This document shows positions 17,637 through 27,955 of a stretch of DNA of 64,000 nt, in pieces. Under the pieces are notes generated by a model. The model saw only the letters and a list, made by a program, of their open reading frames with translations. It was not told the DNA's origin and ran no database searches. Position numbers and translations under genes: made by a program. Each line of letters starts with the position of its first letter. Positions within the stretch are counted from its first letter, which is position 1. This DNA is from CAVPUA01 sp963708805 (GTDB lineage: Bacteria; Actinomycetota; Actinomycetes; Mycobacteriales; Jatrophihabitantaceae): contig CAVPUA010000003.1 of the NCBI GenBank assembly GCA_963708805.1, forward strand, positions 372,001-436,000. The letters are read 5' to 3'.

Positions 17637-18613
17637 TCAGTGTTGCGCGACCGCCGTCAGCGCAGCGTCGGTCACGGCGTGGTGGCGCGCGGCAAGAAAC
17701 CGCTCGGCCTCCAGCGCCGCCGCACAGCCGGTCCCGGCGGCGGTGATCGCCTGGCGGTAGGTGTGGTCGACGAGGTCGCCGGCGGCGAACACACCCTCGA
17801 GGTTGGTGCGCGTGGTGCCGGCGTCGACCTTGACGTAGCCCTCGGCGTCCAGGTCGACCTGACCGACGACGAGTTCGCTGCGGGGCAGGTGGCCGATCGC
17901 GATGAACAGGCCGCCGGCCTCGATCTGGCGATCCTCGCCGGTGATCGTGTCGCGCAACACCAACCCGTCGACCGTGCCCTCGCCGCAGGATGCCGACGAC
18001 GTCGGAGTTCCAGGCCCAGTGGATCTTGGGGTTGGCCTCGGCCCGCTCGGCCATGATGCGGCTGGCGCGCAGCGAGTCACGACGGTGGACGACGGTCACC
18101 GAGCTTGGCGAAGCGGGTGAGGAAGGTCGCCTCCTCCATCGCGGTGTCGCCGCCGCCGACCACGACGATGTCCTTGTCGCGGAAGAAGAAACCGTCGCAC
18201 GTCGCACACCACGAGACGCCGCGACCGGACAGCTCGTCCTCGCGCTCGATGCCCAGCTTGCGGTACGCCGAGCCCATCGCCAGGATCACCGCGTCGGCGG
18301 TGTACTCGGCGTCCAGCGTGCGGACGATCTTGACCGGGCCGGTCAGGTCGACCGAGATGACGTCGTCGGCGACCAGTTCCGCGCCGAAGCGCTCGGCCTG
18401 CGCGCGGATGTTGGCCATCAGGTCCGGGCCCATGATGCCCTCGGGGAAGCCGGGGAAGTTCTCGACCTCGGTGGTGTTCATGAGCGCGCCGCCGTACGCC
18501 GCGCCCTCGAAGACCAACGGCTCGAGGTCGGCCCGCGCGGTGTACAGCGCGGCGGTGTAGCCCGCCGGGCCCGACCCGACGATGATCACATTGCGGTGGG
18601 TGGTGGCGGTCAC
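17637..18613 (-). CDS. trxB: Thioredoxin reductase (two frame breaks)
   Basis: FAD- and NADPH-dependent reductase of thioredoxin, about 324 residues in the repaired frame. The FAD motif is VIIVGSGPAGYTAALYTARA, the redox pair is in SWCATCDGFF, the NADPH motif is VVVGGGDTAMEEA, and the C-terminal GVFAAGDLVDHTYRQA binds FAD. One extra base at about 18097-18106 (FAKSVTVVHRRDS needs it removed) and one at about 17981-17990 (GILGEGTVDG). The start is GTG at 18613; the start overlaps the stop of murJ by four bases, so translation is coupled. In mycobacteria sigM lies between these genes; it is absent here. Confidence 0.95.
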
Positions 18614-20573
18614 GAGTGCCCTTCCGTCTCACGTGTGCTGTCGCTAGCCGAATCGTCGGCTGCGTCTGGCTTTCCAACGATCCTAGGTTCCTCGGCATTC
18701 CCCGAGTCCCCGCGCCGTCGGGCGATCCGCGCGCGCAGCGCGCCCAGCTCACGGATCGGCAGCCTCCAGCCGATCGCGACCAGCACGACCAGTCCGGCGA
18801 GCGCCCCGGCGATCAGTCCGGCGAGGGCACCACCCCGGCCGTCGCCGAAGGCGCTCGTGCACCCGGTTCGGACGAGGTAGGCCACCACACCGGCCGCGAT
18901 CGAGGCGCCGGCGACCATGGCCGCCGTCCGCGTCGACGGCGGCGAAGCCCGAGACGTCCGAAGCGCCGGGTCAGCAGCACGTGACCCGACGATCGCGCCA
19001 ACCAGGTAGGAGGCCGATGTCGCCACGTTGAGCATCTCGATGATGCCGCGGTTGTGCAGCGTGTGCACGGAGATGACCAGCAACAGCAGCTTGCTGCCGA
19101 CCATGAAGACGTTGATCAAGGTTGGCGTTCGCCCGTCGCGCAGCGCGTAGAACACCCGCAGCTGCAGCATCACCATGGCGAAGGGCAGCAGGCCGAACGC
19201 GGACAGCGCAAGGTTCACGCCGTACTGGTGGGCGAGCACGATCGGGGTGGCACCGTGGGCGAAGAACACCACGGTGAACGCGGGCGCCAGGGCAATCAGG
19301 CCGGCGGTGATGGGCAGCAGGCCCAGCGCCGAGAGCCGAGCGCCGAGGGCGAGGTCGTCGGTCACCGCCGACTCGTCGCCGCGCGCGGCCGCCCGGGACA
19401 TGCGCGGCATCAGGGCGGTGAGCAGCGAGACGACGAGGATGCCGTAGGGCATCTGGAACAGCAGGTCGGACGTCGCGAAGATCGTGGTGCCGTTGTGGTC
19501 GTTGCCGATCTTGAGGATGACCAGGATGCCGATCTGGCTGGCGACGACGTACCCCAGGATCCAGCCGGTCAGCGAACCGGCTTCGCGCAGGCGGCCGGCC
19601 TCGGTCGGCAGCCCACGGAAACGCCACTGCCACTGGAAGCCCGATCGGCGTAGCGACGGGATCAGGACGAGGGCCTGGCCGACGATGCCGAGGGTCGTCC
19701 CGATGCCGATCACCAGCAGTCTGCGCGGTCGTCATCGTCGTCGGTGTGGGTGCGGAGGGCCCGGGCAGGGCCAGGTAGATCGCGACGGTCACGATGGTGA
19801 TCGCGTTGTTGATCACCGGTGCCCAGGCTCCGGGCCCGTAGACGTTGCGGGTGTTGAGGACGGCCGTGAACAGGGCGCCCAGGCCGTAGAAGAAGATCTC
19901 GGGCAGCAGCAGGGTCGCGAAGATGCTGGTCAGGGAGCGCTGTGCGCCCGGTTCGACGACCAGCGCCGTGATCCACGGGGCCGCGACGACGGCGAGCAGG
20001 GTCGCGATGCCCAGCGCGGCCGTGGCGATCGAAAGCAGCCGTTGCGTGTAGTGGTCGCCGCCGTCGCGGTCGTGGTGCTGGGCGTGCACGATCAGCGGGA
20101 TCAGCACGCTCGACAGCACGCCGCCGAGCAACAGCTCGTAGACCATGTTCGGGAAGCTGTTCGCGCTGTTGTAGGCGTTGCCGACCGCGTACCCGCCCAG
20201 CGCGGCGGCCAGGGCGATGTTGCGGACGAACCCGGTGATCCGGCTGACCAGGCTGGCGACCGCCATCGTCCGGCTGCTCGACAGCAGGCCACCCCGGCGC
20301 GGTGTCTCGACCGGCTGCGGGCGGAGCTCGGGATCGCTCGACCGGCGGCTCGTCGAGACCGCGCTCGTCCTGGGCGATCGCGGTGACGATGTCGCCGACC
20401 GCGACGCCCGGCCGGTGCCGTCGCGGCCCGTGGTAGGTGGGTGAGCTCCAGGGGTTCTCGGGCTCGTCCATCAGCTGGGGCGGCACCGGGTCGACCTCGA
20501 TGAACGTCCGCGGCTCGGCGATCACCGAGTTGCCGGTGCCGAAGATCGACGGCGTGCTCCAGTCGTCGCTCAT
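18610..20573 (-). CDS. murJ: Lipid II flippase MurJ (two frame breaks)
   Basis: MviN/MurJ multidrug-resistance-fold protein that flips the peptidoglycan precursor, about 653 residues repaired. The membrane core starts TMAVASLVSRITGFVRNIAL, and includes NMVYELLLGGVLSSVLIPL and the Arg-rich loop PLRRSGF-like LIPSLRRSGFQ. A cytoplasmic leader of about 95 residues (MSDDWSTPSIFGTGN onward) precedes it, as in other actinobacteria. The pseudokinase extension of mycobacterial MviN is absent; the C-terminus is a short Asp/Ser tail. One base must be removed at about 20333-20340 (EDPELRPQPVETPRR) and one at about 19718-19724 (AQLLVIGIGTTLG); with both, the length is in frame. The ATG at 20573 probably overlaps the DUF6049 stop. 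Confidence 0.9.
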
Positions 20574-22711
20574 CGGCGCCGCTGCCGCCACCAGGGCCTC
20601 GGCCGCGCGCCGCTTGCGCCGCGCCTGGAACCGACGGCTGAAGCGGATGAGCAAGGCGACGGCCAGTACTGAACCGGCGACGACGGTGATCATGATCCCG
20701 ATCGTCCCGAGTGCCTTGCTGTAGATGGTCAGGCGCGCCGGTTCACCCACGGGGGAACCCGATGGTGACGTCAGGGCGGCCATCACCTTGAAGTGACCGG
20801 AACGGTCGACGTGAGCCTGGACGCGAACGGTCCGCTGCTCGCCGGCGGGGATCTCGAGCACCTCCGACGTCTGCGCGGTGAAGCCCTTCACGTCGCCCAC
20901 CGAGCTGACCGCGACCCGAACCGACACCGGCGACGTCAGGGTGTTCTGGACGGTGAGGATCAACGGCGAGTCGCTCGAGGCGAGGCTGTACGACCCGTTC
21001 TTCGGCGGGACGATCTTGATCTTGTTGGTGAGATCGGTGGCCGTCGCGGCGATCGAGTTGGCGAAGTCCTCACCGGCGGCGCGGTCCGATCGCCAGGCCG
21101 ATGACTCGGAGCGCTGGATCGCGGCCGGAAAGCCACCGAGGAGCGTCGCCGCGTCGGCCGGTGTGAGCGTGCCCGACAGCGACGCGGTGGAGGCGACGGC
21201 CGCCCGGGCGGTGGTCAACTGGCCGGCGGGAAGCTCGTCGTCGCCGGCCGTGGACGGCTGGGTCAGATCGCCCCCGTCATAGCTGTCGACATTGGCCAGC
21301 GCATCGCCCACGGTGATCGGGATGAACGGGCCGCCGGCCGTGTCGTCGATGGCGGCCGCGGCCGCGGCGGGATCGGCGTCGACCAGCTGGTCGGGGGCCA
21401 GCACCATGAAGTTGTTGGTCTCGTCCAGCGCCGGCATCAGGGCCGATGACACGAACGCCGGCACCGCCGACGCCCCCCGCCCGTTGGCGTCGATCACGGC
21501 GTTCATCGTGCTGATGACGTTGCGCGACTCGACGAGGGCGCGTCGCCTTCGAACCGGCGAGCTCGACGTGACCGCCGCTCGACGCGCTCGAGCCGGGCAT
21601 GGAGGCGTCGTCGAGCAGTACGGTCTGGGCGCCGTCGGCCACGACTCGGGTCAAGGCGTCGGCGGTGATCGTCTGCCCGGCCGGCCAGGCGATCGGATGC
21701 TGTTCGGTGATCCCCAGCGTTGCGAACAGCCGCTGGGCCATCGGCGCCGGCATCGCGCTGGCCCAGGTCAGACCGGCCCGGGTCAGGGCATCGACGTCTG
21801 GGTCGGCGTAGGGCGTCAGCGAGTAGCCGCCGACCTCGCCCAGGACGGTCTTGAACCGGTCGAGCCACGCGGCAGCGGCCCGCCCGCCCGTCCCGACCGT
21901 GGTCGTGCCGTTCGACGTCGACGCGGTAGCCCTCGCTCATCACGACCAGCTCGTCGAGCAGCTCCGGGTCGAGGACCAGCGTGACCTGCGACAGCGACTT
22001 CGCGCGTTCGAGCGAGGCCAGCGCGCGATCCAGACGGCCGCCGCTCGACCACGGACGCGGTCGAGGTCGTCGTCGACGAACGTCGTGTCCGAGGTCGAGC
22101 GGTGCGGTCGGTCGATGAAGGGCCACAGCCAGCTGACCTGCATCTGGGCGTCCCCGCTCGAGGGGATGTAGGTCTGCGCCCAGCCCCGCTCGGGCGTGGC
22201 CGGTTGTCGTCCCCGACCGCGGCGTGCAGAGCGAAGTCGAGTGGATAGACGCCCGTACGGCACAGGCACAGCGCGGTCGGTCACGGTGCTGTCGGTGCTG
22301 GTCGTGAGGGAGACGGTGACGGTCCGGCTCGCCTTGGGGGCAAGCTCGCCGTCGATGGTCTGACGAGGGCAGCCTGAACGGCTGGCTCTTGCTCTCGACC
22401 GGGTTGGCCAGCTCGGCCCGCAGGTCGTCGGTGTTCGCGATCGGCGGCTCGCGGGTGATGTCCAGGCGCAGGGAGTGCAGCGTGGCCGCCGAGTTGTTGG
22501 TCAGCGACAGGGTGACGGTCAGCGGGGTGACATCGACCGTCGACGGCGGCACGGCCGGGCTGACCGACAGGACCCGGACGGTGGCGTCGGTTGCCGTCGC
22601 CGCGCCGGCCGGGGTCGCGTCGACGAGTGGGAACGAGGCGAGCACTGCGAGCGCGGCCGCGACCACCGCGGTCACCACGCCCAGGCGTGCGCGGAGCGGC
22701 CTGCGTCTCAC
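20570..22711 (-). CDS. DUF6049-family surface protein (heavily broken frame)
   Basis: Secreted or membrane-anchored protein of unknown function that is conserved next to murJ in actinobacteria (the mycobacterial homologue is Rv3909-like). Start GTG at 22711 gives a signal peptide (RRRPLRARLGVVTAVVAAAL, ending near AGA-A). A C-terminal membrane segment GIMITVVAGSVLAVALLI is followed by a basic tail. Conserved pieces sit in different frames: VSPAVPPSTVDVTPLTVTLS, WAQTYIPSSGDAQ, VSWLWPFIDRPHRS, VTLVLDPELLDELVVMSEGY, MPAPMAQRLFATLG and MNAVIDANGRGASAV. At least eight single-base corrections are needed between 21538 and 22364. The end at 20570 is inferred from an ATGA overlap with murJ and needs one further correction. 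About 700 residues repaired. Confidence 0.75.
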
Positions 22712-23176
22712 GCGGAGTCCGCGAGCAGCCGCCCCGCCGTGTCGACCAGCCCGCGCTCGTCCGGGATAGGCCAGTCGGGCCCGGATGTCGGGAAGCGGAA
22801 CCCAGGCGACCTCGGTGACCTCGATGTCGGCGTCGGAGAGGTCGCCCCCGGTCGCCCGCAGCAGGAAGTGGTGCACGGTCTTGTGGATGCGGCGCCCGTC
22901 GGCGACGAACCAGTAGTCGATGGTGCCCAGCTCGGCCACGACCACGCCGACGATGCCGGTCTCTTCCTCGACCTCGCGCACGGCCGCCTGTTCGGCGGTC
23001 TCGCCGGCCTCCAGATGGCCCTTGGGCAGCGACCACAGCAGCCGCCCGCGCCGGTCGGTACGTCCGATCAGGGCGGCTTTGGGCACCGCGCCGTCGGTGT
23101 CGACGACCAGGCCGCCGGCGCTCGTCTCGTCCACCCGCTCCAGCCGGCGTGGCTGGGCGGGCGGACGGCGGGACAT
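22708..23176 (-). CDS. NUDIX hydrolase, MutT4-like (one frame break)
   Basis: NUDIX fold pyrophosphohydrolase of about 155 residues; substrate not known from the sequence. The NUDIX box is GHLEAGETAEQAAVREVEEETG. Other conserved pieces are AGGLVVDTD, LLWSLPKGH and VTEVAWVPLPDIRARLAYP. One base must be removed at about 22760-22766 so that AYP continues as DERGLVDTAGRLLADSA and stops at 22708, overlapping the GTG of the DUF6049 gene. Same position as the mut4 gene of mycobacteria, divergent from pcnA. Confidence 0.9.
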
Positions 23177-23247
23177 GGCTTCGATGGTATCCGCCGGTCG
23201 GTACGCTGGCCGTCCGTGACGCGAGCAGCAGATGCACCCCGACAGCG

Positions 23248-24732
23248 ATGCCGACGAGCACGGGCATCGCCGCTTTGGTGACCCTCGCGCCCGAGGCCGA
23301 CCAGCTCGGGGACGCGTTCGCGGCGGCCGGCTACCAACTGCACCTCGTCGGCGGAACGGTTCGCGACGCCCTTCTGCACCGGCCCAGCGACGATCTGGAC
23401 TTCACCACGGACGCGCGTCCGGAGGAGATCCTGCGCCTCGTCGACCCTCTCGCCCAGGCGACCTGGACGACCGGCATCGAGTTCGGCACGGTCGGTGTCC
23501 AGGTCGGCGGACATCGCTGCGAGATCACCACCTTCCGCGCCGACCGCTACGACCGGGTGTCGCGCAATCCCGAGGTGGCGTTCGGCGAGTCGTTGCACGA
23601 CGACCTGTCACGCCGCGACTTCACGATGAACGCGATGGCGCTGTCGGTGACCGGCGACGGCACGTTCACCGACCCGTTCGGAGGGCTCGCCGACCTGGCC
23701 CGGGGACTGCTGCGCACGCCGGGTCGTCCGGAGGATTCGTTCGCCGACGATCCGCTGCGGATGCTCCGCGCGGCCCGGTTCGCGGCGACGCTCGGGGTGG
23801 ACGTCGAGGACGACGTGGTCGCGGCGATGACCGCGATGGCCGGCGAGCTGAGCCGGATCACCGCCGAGCGGGTCCAGGCCGAGCTGACCAAACTGCTCCT
23901 CGGAGCCCCCCGCCGCGGACTCGAGCTCCTCGTCGACACCGGGCTGGCCGATGTCGTGCTGCCCGAGTTGCCGGCACTGCGCATGGCCTCGGACGAGCAC
24001 GGCCAGCACAAGGACGTCTACGCCCACACCCTTCAGGTGATCGATCAGGCGATCGCCCTCGAGGACACCGGTCCCGATCTCGTCCTGCGGTGGGCCGCGC
24101 TGCTGCACGACGTCGGCAAACCGGCGACCCGTCGCTTCGAGGAGGGCGGCCGGGTCACCTTCCATCACCACGAGGTGGTCGGTGCCCGCCTGGCGCGGAC
24201 CCGGCTCAAGGCGTTGAAGTACTCGAAGGAGATCGTCGAGGACGTCGAGAAGCTCGTCTTCCTGCACCTGCGCTTCTACGGGTACGGACGCGGTGAGTGG
24301 ACCGACTCAGCGGTGCGTCGCTACGTCGTCGATGCCGGTCCGCTGCTCGAGCGGCTGCACAAACTCGTCCGCTCCGACTCGACCACCCGCAACGTCCGTA
24401 AGGCGCTGGCACTCTCGAGCACCTACGACGAGCTCGAACAGCGGATCGCGATCTTGAAGGAGCAGGAGGAGCTCGAGGCCGTCCGTCCCGACCTGGACGG
24501 CAACGAGATCATGCAGCTGCTGGGCGTCGCGCCGGGACCGGTCGTCGGCCAGGCCTACAAACACCTGCTGGCGCTGCGGATGGAGCACGGCCCACTGGGC
24601 CATGACCGGGCGGTGGCCGAGCTGCGCTCGTGGTACGCCGACCAACGGTTAGTCGTGCTCCTTGCCGGTGCGCAGGTAGATCAGCGCGATCACCGCGTAG
24701 GCCAGCCCGATGATCAGGATCGACGGCGGTGA
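23248..24732 (+). CDS. pcnA: CCA tRNA nucleotidyltransferase / PcnA-type
   Basis: Class II nucleotidyltransferase with an HD domain; in actinobacteria this gene is the CCA-adding enzyme acting on tRNA 3' ends. Seen: LHLVGGTVRDALLHRPSDDLDFTT with the catalytic Asp pair, RRDFTMNAMAL, RPEDSFADDPLRMLRAARFAA, and the HD motif WAALLHDVGKPATR with FHHHEVVGA. Start ATG at 23248. The protein should end near WYADQR: a TAG lies one base out of frame at 24650-24652, four bases overlapping the converging MFS stop, so the last 27 codons to 24732 are probably due to one inserted base. Confidence 0.92.
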   Translation: MPTSTGIAALVTLAPEADQLGDAFAAAGYQLHLVGGTVRDALLHRPSDDLDFTTDARPEEILRLVDPLAQATWTTGIEFGTVGVQVGGHRCEITTFRADRYDRVSRNPEVAFGESLHDDLSRRDFTMNAMALSVTGDGTFTDPFGGLADLARGLLRTPGRPEDSFADDPLRMLRAARFAATLGVDVEDDVVAAMTAMAGELSRITAERVQAELTKLLLGAPRRGLELLVDTGLADVVLPELPALRMASDEHGQHKDVYAHTLQVIDQAIALEDTGPDLVLRWAALLHDVGKPATRRFEEGGRVTFHHHEVVGARLARTRLKALKYSKEIVEDVEKLVFLHLRFYGYGRGEWTDSAVRRYVVDAGPLLERLHKLVRSDSTTRNVRKALALSSTYDELEQRIAILKEQEELEAVRPDLDGNEIMQLLGVAPGPVVGQAYKHLLALRMEHGPLGHDRAVAELRSWYADQRLVVLLAGAQVDQRDHRVGQPDDQDRRR

Positions 24733-25950
24733 GTGGCCGTTGTCGGGAAGCAGCAGCGCGGTCAGCACCGCCGCCCCGACGAACGCGAGGTTGAACATCG
24801 TGTCGTAGAGGGAGAAGACCCGGCCGCGGAAGTCGTCGAGCACCGAGCGCTGGACGATGGTGTCGACGCAGATCTTGATGCCCTGGGCGGTGAAGCCGAA
24901 GACGCCCGCCGCGGCGAGCAGGGCCGCCGGTTTGTACGGCAGGCCACCGGCGATCTCGGCGATCGCCGACACGACGAGCAGGATCACCGGCCACCGCACG
25001 AAGCCGATCCGGCGGGTCGCGGTGGGCGTGACGAGCGCCGCCAGCCCCCCGCCGATGGCCGCCAGGGCGACGACCTGACCCAGACCGGCGATGCCCGCTC
25101 GGAACAGGCCGTCGCTGTGGAAGTAGTTCCGGTAGAGCAGCAGCGTGCACACCGTTGCCACTCCGTAGCAGAACCGCTGGGCGCCGATCATCATCAGCGC
25201 CCGGAAGGCGGCCCGGCGTTCGTGGATGTGCCGCGCGCCGGCCACGAGCCCGGCGGCAACCACGCGCAGCGTCTCGCGAGCGGCGCGCTCGGCGTCGTCC
25301 GGTCCGAGTGCCTCGCGCGCGAAGCCGTGGGCGATCACTGCGGCCAGGACGTACGGGACGCTCGCCGCGAAGGCCATGGTGGCGTAACTCGTGTCGCCGT
25401 GCAGGGGTAGTCGCAGCAGGATGGCCCCTCCCCCACCGGCGGCGGTGGCGATCGCGCCGCTGGTCGTCGACAGGGCGTTGGCGGTGACGAGCTCCTCCTC
25501 GTCGACGACGTGCGGCAGCCCGGTCGACAGCGCCGACAGCACGAAGCGGTTGACCGAGACCACCACGAGGGCGCTGCCGTAGAACGGCTCGCCGTGCAGG
25601 CCCCCGGCGACCTCGGCGCCGACGCCCAGGACGGCCACCGCGCGGATGAGATTGGCGAACATGAGCACCCGCTGCCGCCACCAGCGATCCAGCAGGACGC
25701 CGGCGAACGGCCCGATGAACGAGTAGGGCAACAGGACGACGGCGAAGCCCGCCGCGACGTCCGCGGCCTTGGCCTGATGCTCGGGGCTGAACAGCACCGC
25801 CCCGGCCAGCGACGCCTGGAAGACTCCGTCACCGAACTGGCCGGCCAGGCGCACCGAGTACAGCCGCCGGAAGCCGGCGTGCTTGAGCGCCCGCCGCACG
25901 TGGCCGCGTTCGAGAATGCGCCGGTGCGAGTCGGGAGGCGTTGGCGGCAC
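24649..25950 (-). CDS. MFS transporter
   Basis: Membrane protein of 433 residues with about 12 hydrophobic segments, major facilitator superfamily. Starts MPPTPPDSHRRILERGHVRR, then the first helix region FRRLYSVRLAGQFGDGVFQAS. The loop LLDRWWRQRVLMFANLIRA corresponds to the conserved loop between helices 2 and 3, and FRGRVFSLYDTMFNLAFVG is typical of the C-terminal half of the efflux-type subgroup that includes macrolide exporters. Substrate unknown. Frame clean. Divergent from yqgE, convergent with pcnA. Confidence 0.85.
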   Translation of the reverse strand: MPPTPPDSHRRILERGHVRRALKHAGFRRLYSVRLAGQFGDGVFQASLAGAVLFSPEHQAKAADVAAGFAVVLLPYSFIGPFAGVLLDRWWRQRVLMFANLIRAVAVLGVGAEVAGGLHGEPFYGSALVVVSVNRFVLSALSTGLPHVVDEEELVTANALSTTSGAIATAAGGGGAILLRLPLHGDTSYATMAFAASVPYVLAAVIAHGFAREALGPDDAERAARETLRVVAAGLVAGARHIHERRAAFRALMMIGAQRFCYGVATVCTLLLYRNYFHSDGLFRAGIAGLGQVVALAAIGGGLAALVTPTATRRIGFVRWPVILLVVSAIAEIAGGLPYKPAALLAAAGVFGFTAQGIKICVDTIVQRSVLDDFRGRVFSLYDTMFNLAFVGAAVLTALLLPDNGHSPPSILIIGLAYAVIALIYLRTGKEHD

Positions 25951-25997
25951 CTGCCAGACGCTACGGGCACCGGCTGGAGTCCCCTAAAGTCTTGCTG

Positions 25998-26635
25998 GTG
26001 GCAGCATCTCGCGGCGGATCGACGCCGGGGTCCACGCCTGGGTCGTCCTTGGCCCCGGCGTGCGGGCGCTTGCTCGTCGCCGCCCCGATCCTGACCGAAG
26101 AGACGTTTCGCCGCAGCGTCGTCTACCTGCTCGAACACGACGGCGGGGGCAGCGTCGGCGTCGTGATCAACCGGCCCAGCCACACCCCCGTCGGACACGT
26201 GCTGCCCGACTGGCAGGACGCGGTGGCCGAGCCGGGCGTCGTGTTCAACGGCGGCCCCGTTCAGCGCGACGGGGCGCTGTGCCTGGGTCTGTCCGCCGGA
26301 GGTGCCGGCCGAGCGTCCGGGTCAGCAGGGGTTGTTCCCGGACTCCGGCGGGCTGCGGCCGGTGGCCGACGGCGTGTGCACCGTCGACCTGGACGGCGAC
26401 GTGGAGTTGCTGTCGGCGATGACGACGCGGCTGCGCGTGTTCGCCGGTCATTCGGGCTGGGCCGGTGGGCAGCTCGACGACGAACTGGCCGAGGGCGCCT
26501 GGTTCGTCGTCGAGGGATCACCGAACGACGTGTTCAGCGAGTCTCCCGCGAGCGCTCTGGAAGTCGGTGCTGCTGCGTCAGCCGCCCCCGCTGCGCTTCG
26601 TCGCGACCTACCCCGCGGACCCCACCCTCAACTAG
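25998..26635 (+). CDS. YqgE/AlgH (DUF179) family protein (two frame breaks)
   Basis: Family of unknown molecular role found near origin or resolvase genes; the mycobacterial homologue is also close to pcnA. About 211 residues in the repaired frame from GTG 25998. Conserved pieces: RLLVAAPILTEETFRRSVVY, SVGVVINRPSHTPV, VVFNGGPVQRDGALCLG, LRVFAGHSGWAGGQLDDELA and the end FVATYPADPTLN. One base must be removed at about 26299-26303 (LSPEVPAERPG) and one at about 26552-26556 (ASLWKSVLLRQ). With both, the protein stops at the TAG 26633-26635. Confidence 0.88.
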
Positions 26636-26647
26636 CGTCCGACTGGT

Positions 26648-26683
26648 TTGCCGTCCCACCACGCGTTGCCGTCCCACCACGCG
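26648..26683. repeat. 18-bp tandem repeat between yqgE and ino1
   Basis: Two exact adjacent copies of TTGCCGTCCCACCACGCG at 26648-26665 and 26666-26683. Directly after it, a 10-base inverted repeat GCTTTGTGCC (26683-26692) / GGCACAAAGC (26743-26752) spans a 50-base loop. Purpose unknown; both lie downstream of yqgE and downstream of ino1. Confidence 0.8.
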
Positions 26684-26769
26684 CTTTGTGCCCCAAATGT
26701 GGGCGGCGGGCACGGTTTTCGGGCCGTCCAGCTCACATCTCAGGCACAAAGCCGGGTCACCCGACAGCG

Positions 26770-26801
26770 AAAAGGCCCCCAGCGGATGCCGGGGGCCTTT
26801 C
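26770..26801. terminator. Bidirectional terminator between yqgE and ino1
   Basis: Perfect 10-base stem AAAGGCCCCC (26771-26780) / GGGGGCCTTT (26791-26800) with a 10-base loop, flanked by A on one side and T-rich on the other. It can serve both converging genes and lies 18 bases past the ino1 stop. Confidence 0.85.
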
Positions 26802-26818
26802 GTTGGTGCGGCTTCAGG

Positions 26819-27916
26819 TCAGCGATCGACGGTGCCGTCGATGAAGTCCTGCACGGCCTGACGAGCGTCGTCGTCGAAGTACTGCACCGGCGGGGTCTTC
26901 ATGAAGTACGACGACGCGGACAGGATCGCCCCGCCGATGCCGCGGTCCTTGGCGATCTTCGCCGCGCGCAGGGCGTCGATGATGATGCCGGCCGAGTTCG
27001 GCGAGTCCCAGACCTCGAGCTTGTATTCGAGGTTCAGCGGCACGTCGCCGAACGTCTTGCCCTCGAGGCGGACGAAGGCCCACTTGCGGTCGTCGAGCCA
27101 GGCCACGTAGTCGGACGGGCCGATGTGGACGTTGCGCTCGCCGAGGTCGCGGTCGGGGATCTGCGAGATGACCGCGTTGGTCTTGCTGATCTTCTTGGAC
27201 TCGAGACGGTCGCGCTCGAGCATGTTCTTGAAGTCCATGTTGCCGCCGACGTTGAGCTGGTAGGTGCGCTGCACCTCGACGCCGCGGTCCTCGAACAACT
27301 TGGTCAGCACGCGGTGGGTGATCGTGGCACCGACCTGCGACTTGATGTCGTCACCGACGATCGGGACGCCGGCGTCCTCGAACTTCTTGGCCCACACCGG
27401 GTTGGACGCGATGAAGACGGGCAGGGCGTTGACGAACGCGACCTTGGCGTCGATGGCGCACTGCGCGTAGAACTTCGCGGCGTCTTCGGATCCGACGGGC
27501 AGGTAGCAGATCAGGACGTCGGCCTTGGTCTCCTTCAGCACGGCGACCACGTCGACCGGCTCGGCGTCGGACTCGACGATCGTCTCGCGGTAGTACTTGC
27601 CCAGACCGTCGAGGGTGTGCCCACGCTGCACCTGGACACCGAGGTCCGGGACGTCGCAGATCTTGATCGTGTTGTTCTCGCTGGCGCCGATGGCCTGCGA
27701 CAGGTCGATGCCGACCTTCTTCGAGTCCACGTCGAACGCGGCGACGAACTCGATGTCGCTGACGTGGTACTTGCCGAAGTTGACGTGCATGAGCCCGGGG
27801 ACCTTGGCGGCCGGGTCGGCGTCACGGTAGAAGTGCACGCCCTGGACGAGCGAAGCGGCGCAGTTGCCTACACCGATGATCGCGACCCGAATCGGGTTGC
27901 CATTCTGCGAACCCAT
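26819..27916 (-). CDS. ino1: Inositol-3-phosphate synthase
   Basis: Converts glucose 6-phosphate to 1L-myo-inositol 3-phosphate using NAD, the first step toward mycothiol and phosphatidylinositol lipids in actinobacteria. The 365 residues include the NAD-binding VAIIGVGNCAASLVQGV, GDDIKSQVGATITHRVL, LNVGGNMDFKNMLE and SKTNAVISQI. ATG at 27916 follows GGAGGAG; an upstream ATG at 27943 overlaps that site. Same pairing with a PadR regulator as in mycobacteria. Frame clean. Confidence 0.97.
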   Translation of the reverse strand: MGSQNGNPIRVAIIGVGNCAASLVQGVHFYRDADPAAKVPGLMHVNFGKYHVSDIEFVAAFDVDSKKVGIDLSQAIGASENNTIKICDVPDLGVQVQRGHTLDGLGKYYRETIVESDAEPVDVVAVLKETKADVLICYLPVGSEDAAKFYAQCAIDAKVAFVNALPVFIASNPVWAKKFEDAGVPIVGDDIKSQVGATITHRVLTKLFEDRGVEVQRTYQLNVGGNMDFKNMLERDRLESKKISKTNAVISQIPDRDLGERNVHIGPSDYVAWLDDRKWAFVRLEGKTFGDVPLNLEYKLEVWDSPNSAGIIIDALRAAKIAKDRGIGGAILSASSYFMKTPPVQYFDDDARQAVQDFIDGTVDR

Positions 27917-27955
27917 CTGGGCTCCTCCTTCATTTTCTTGCATTGAGGGTGTGAA

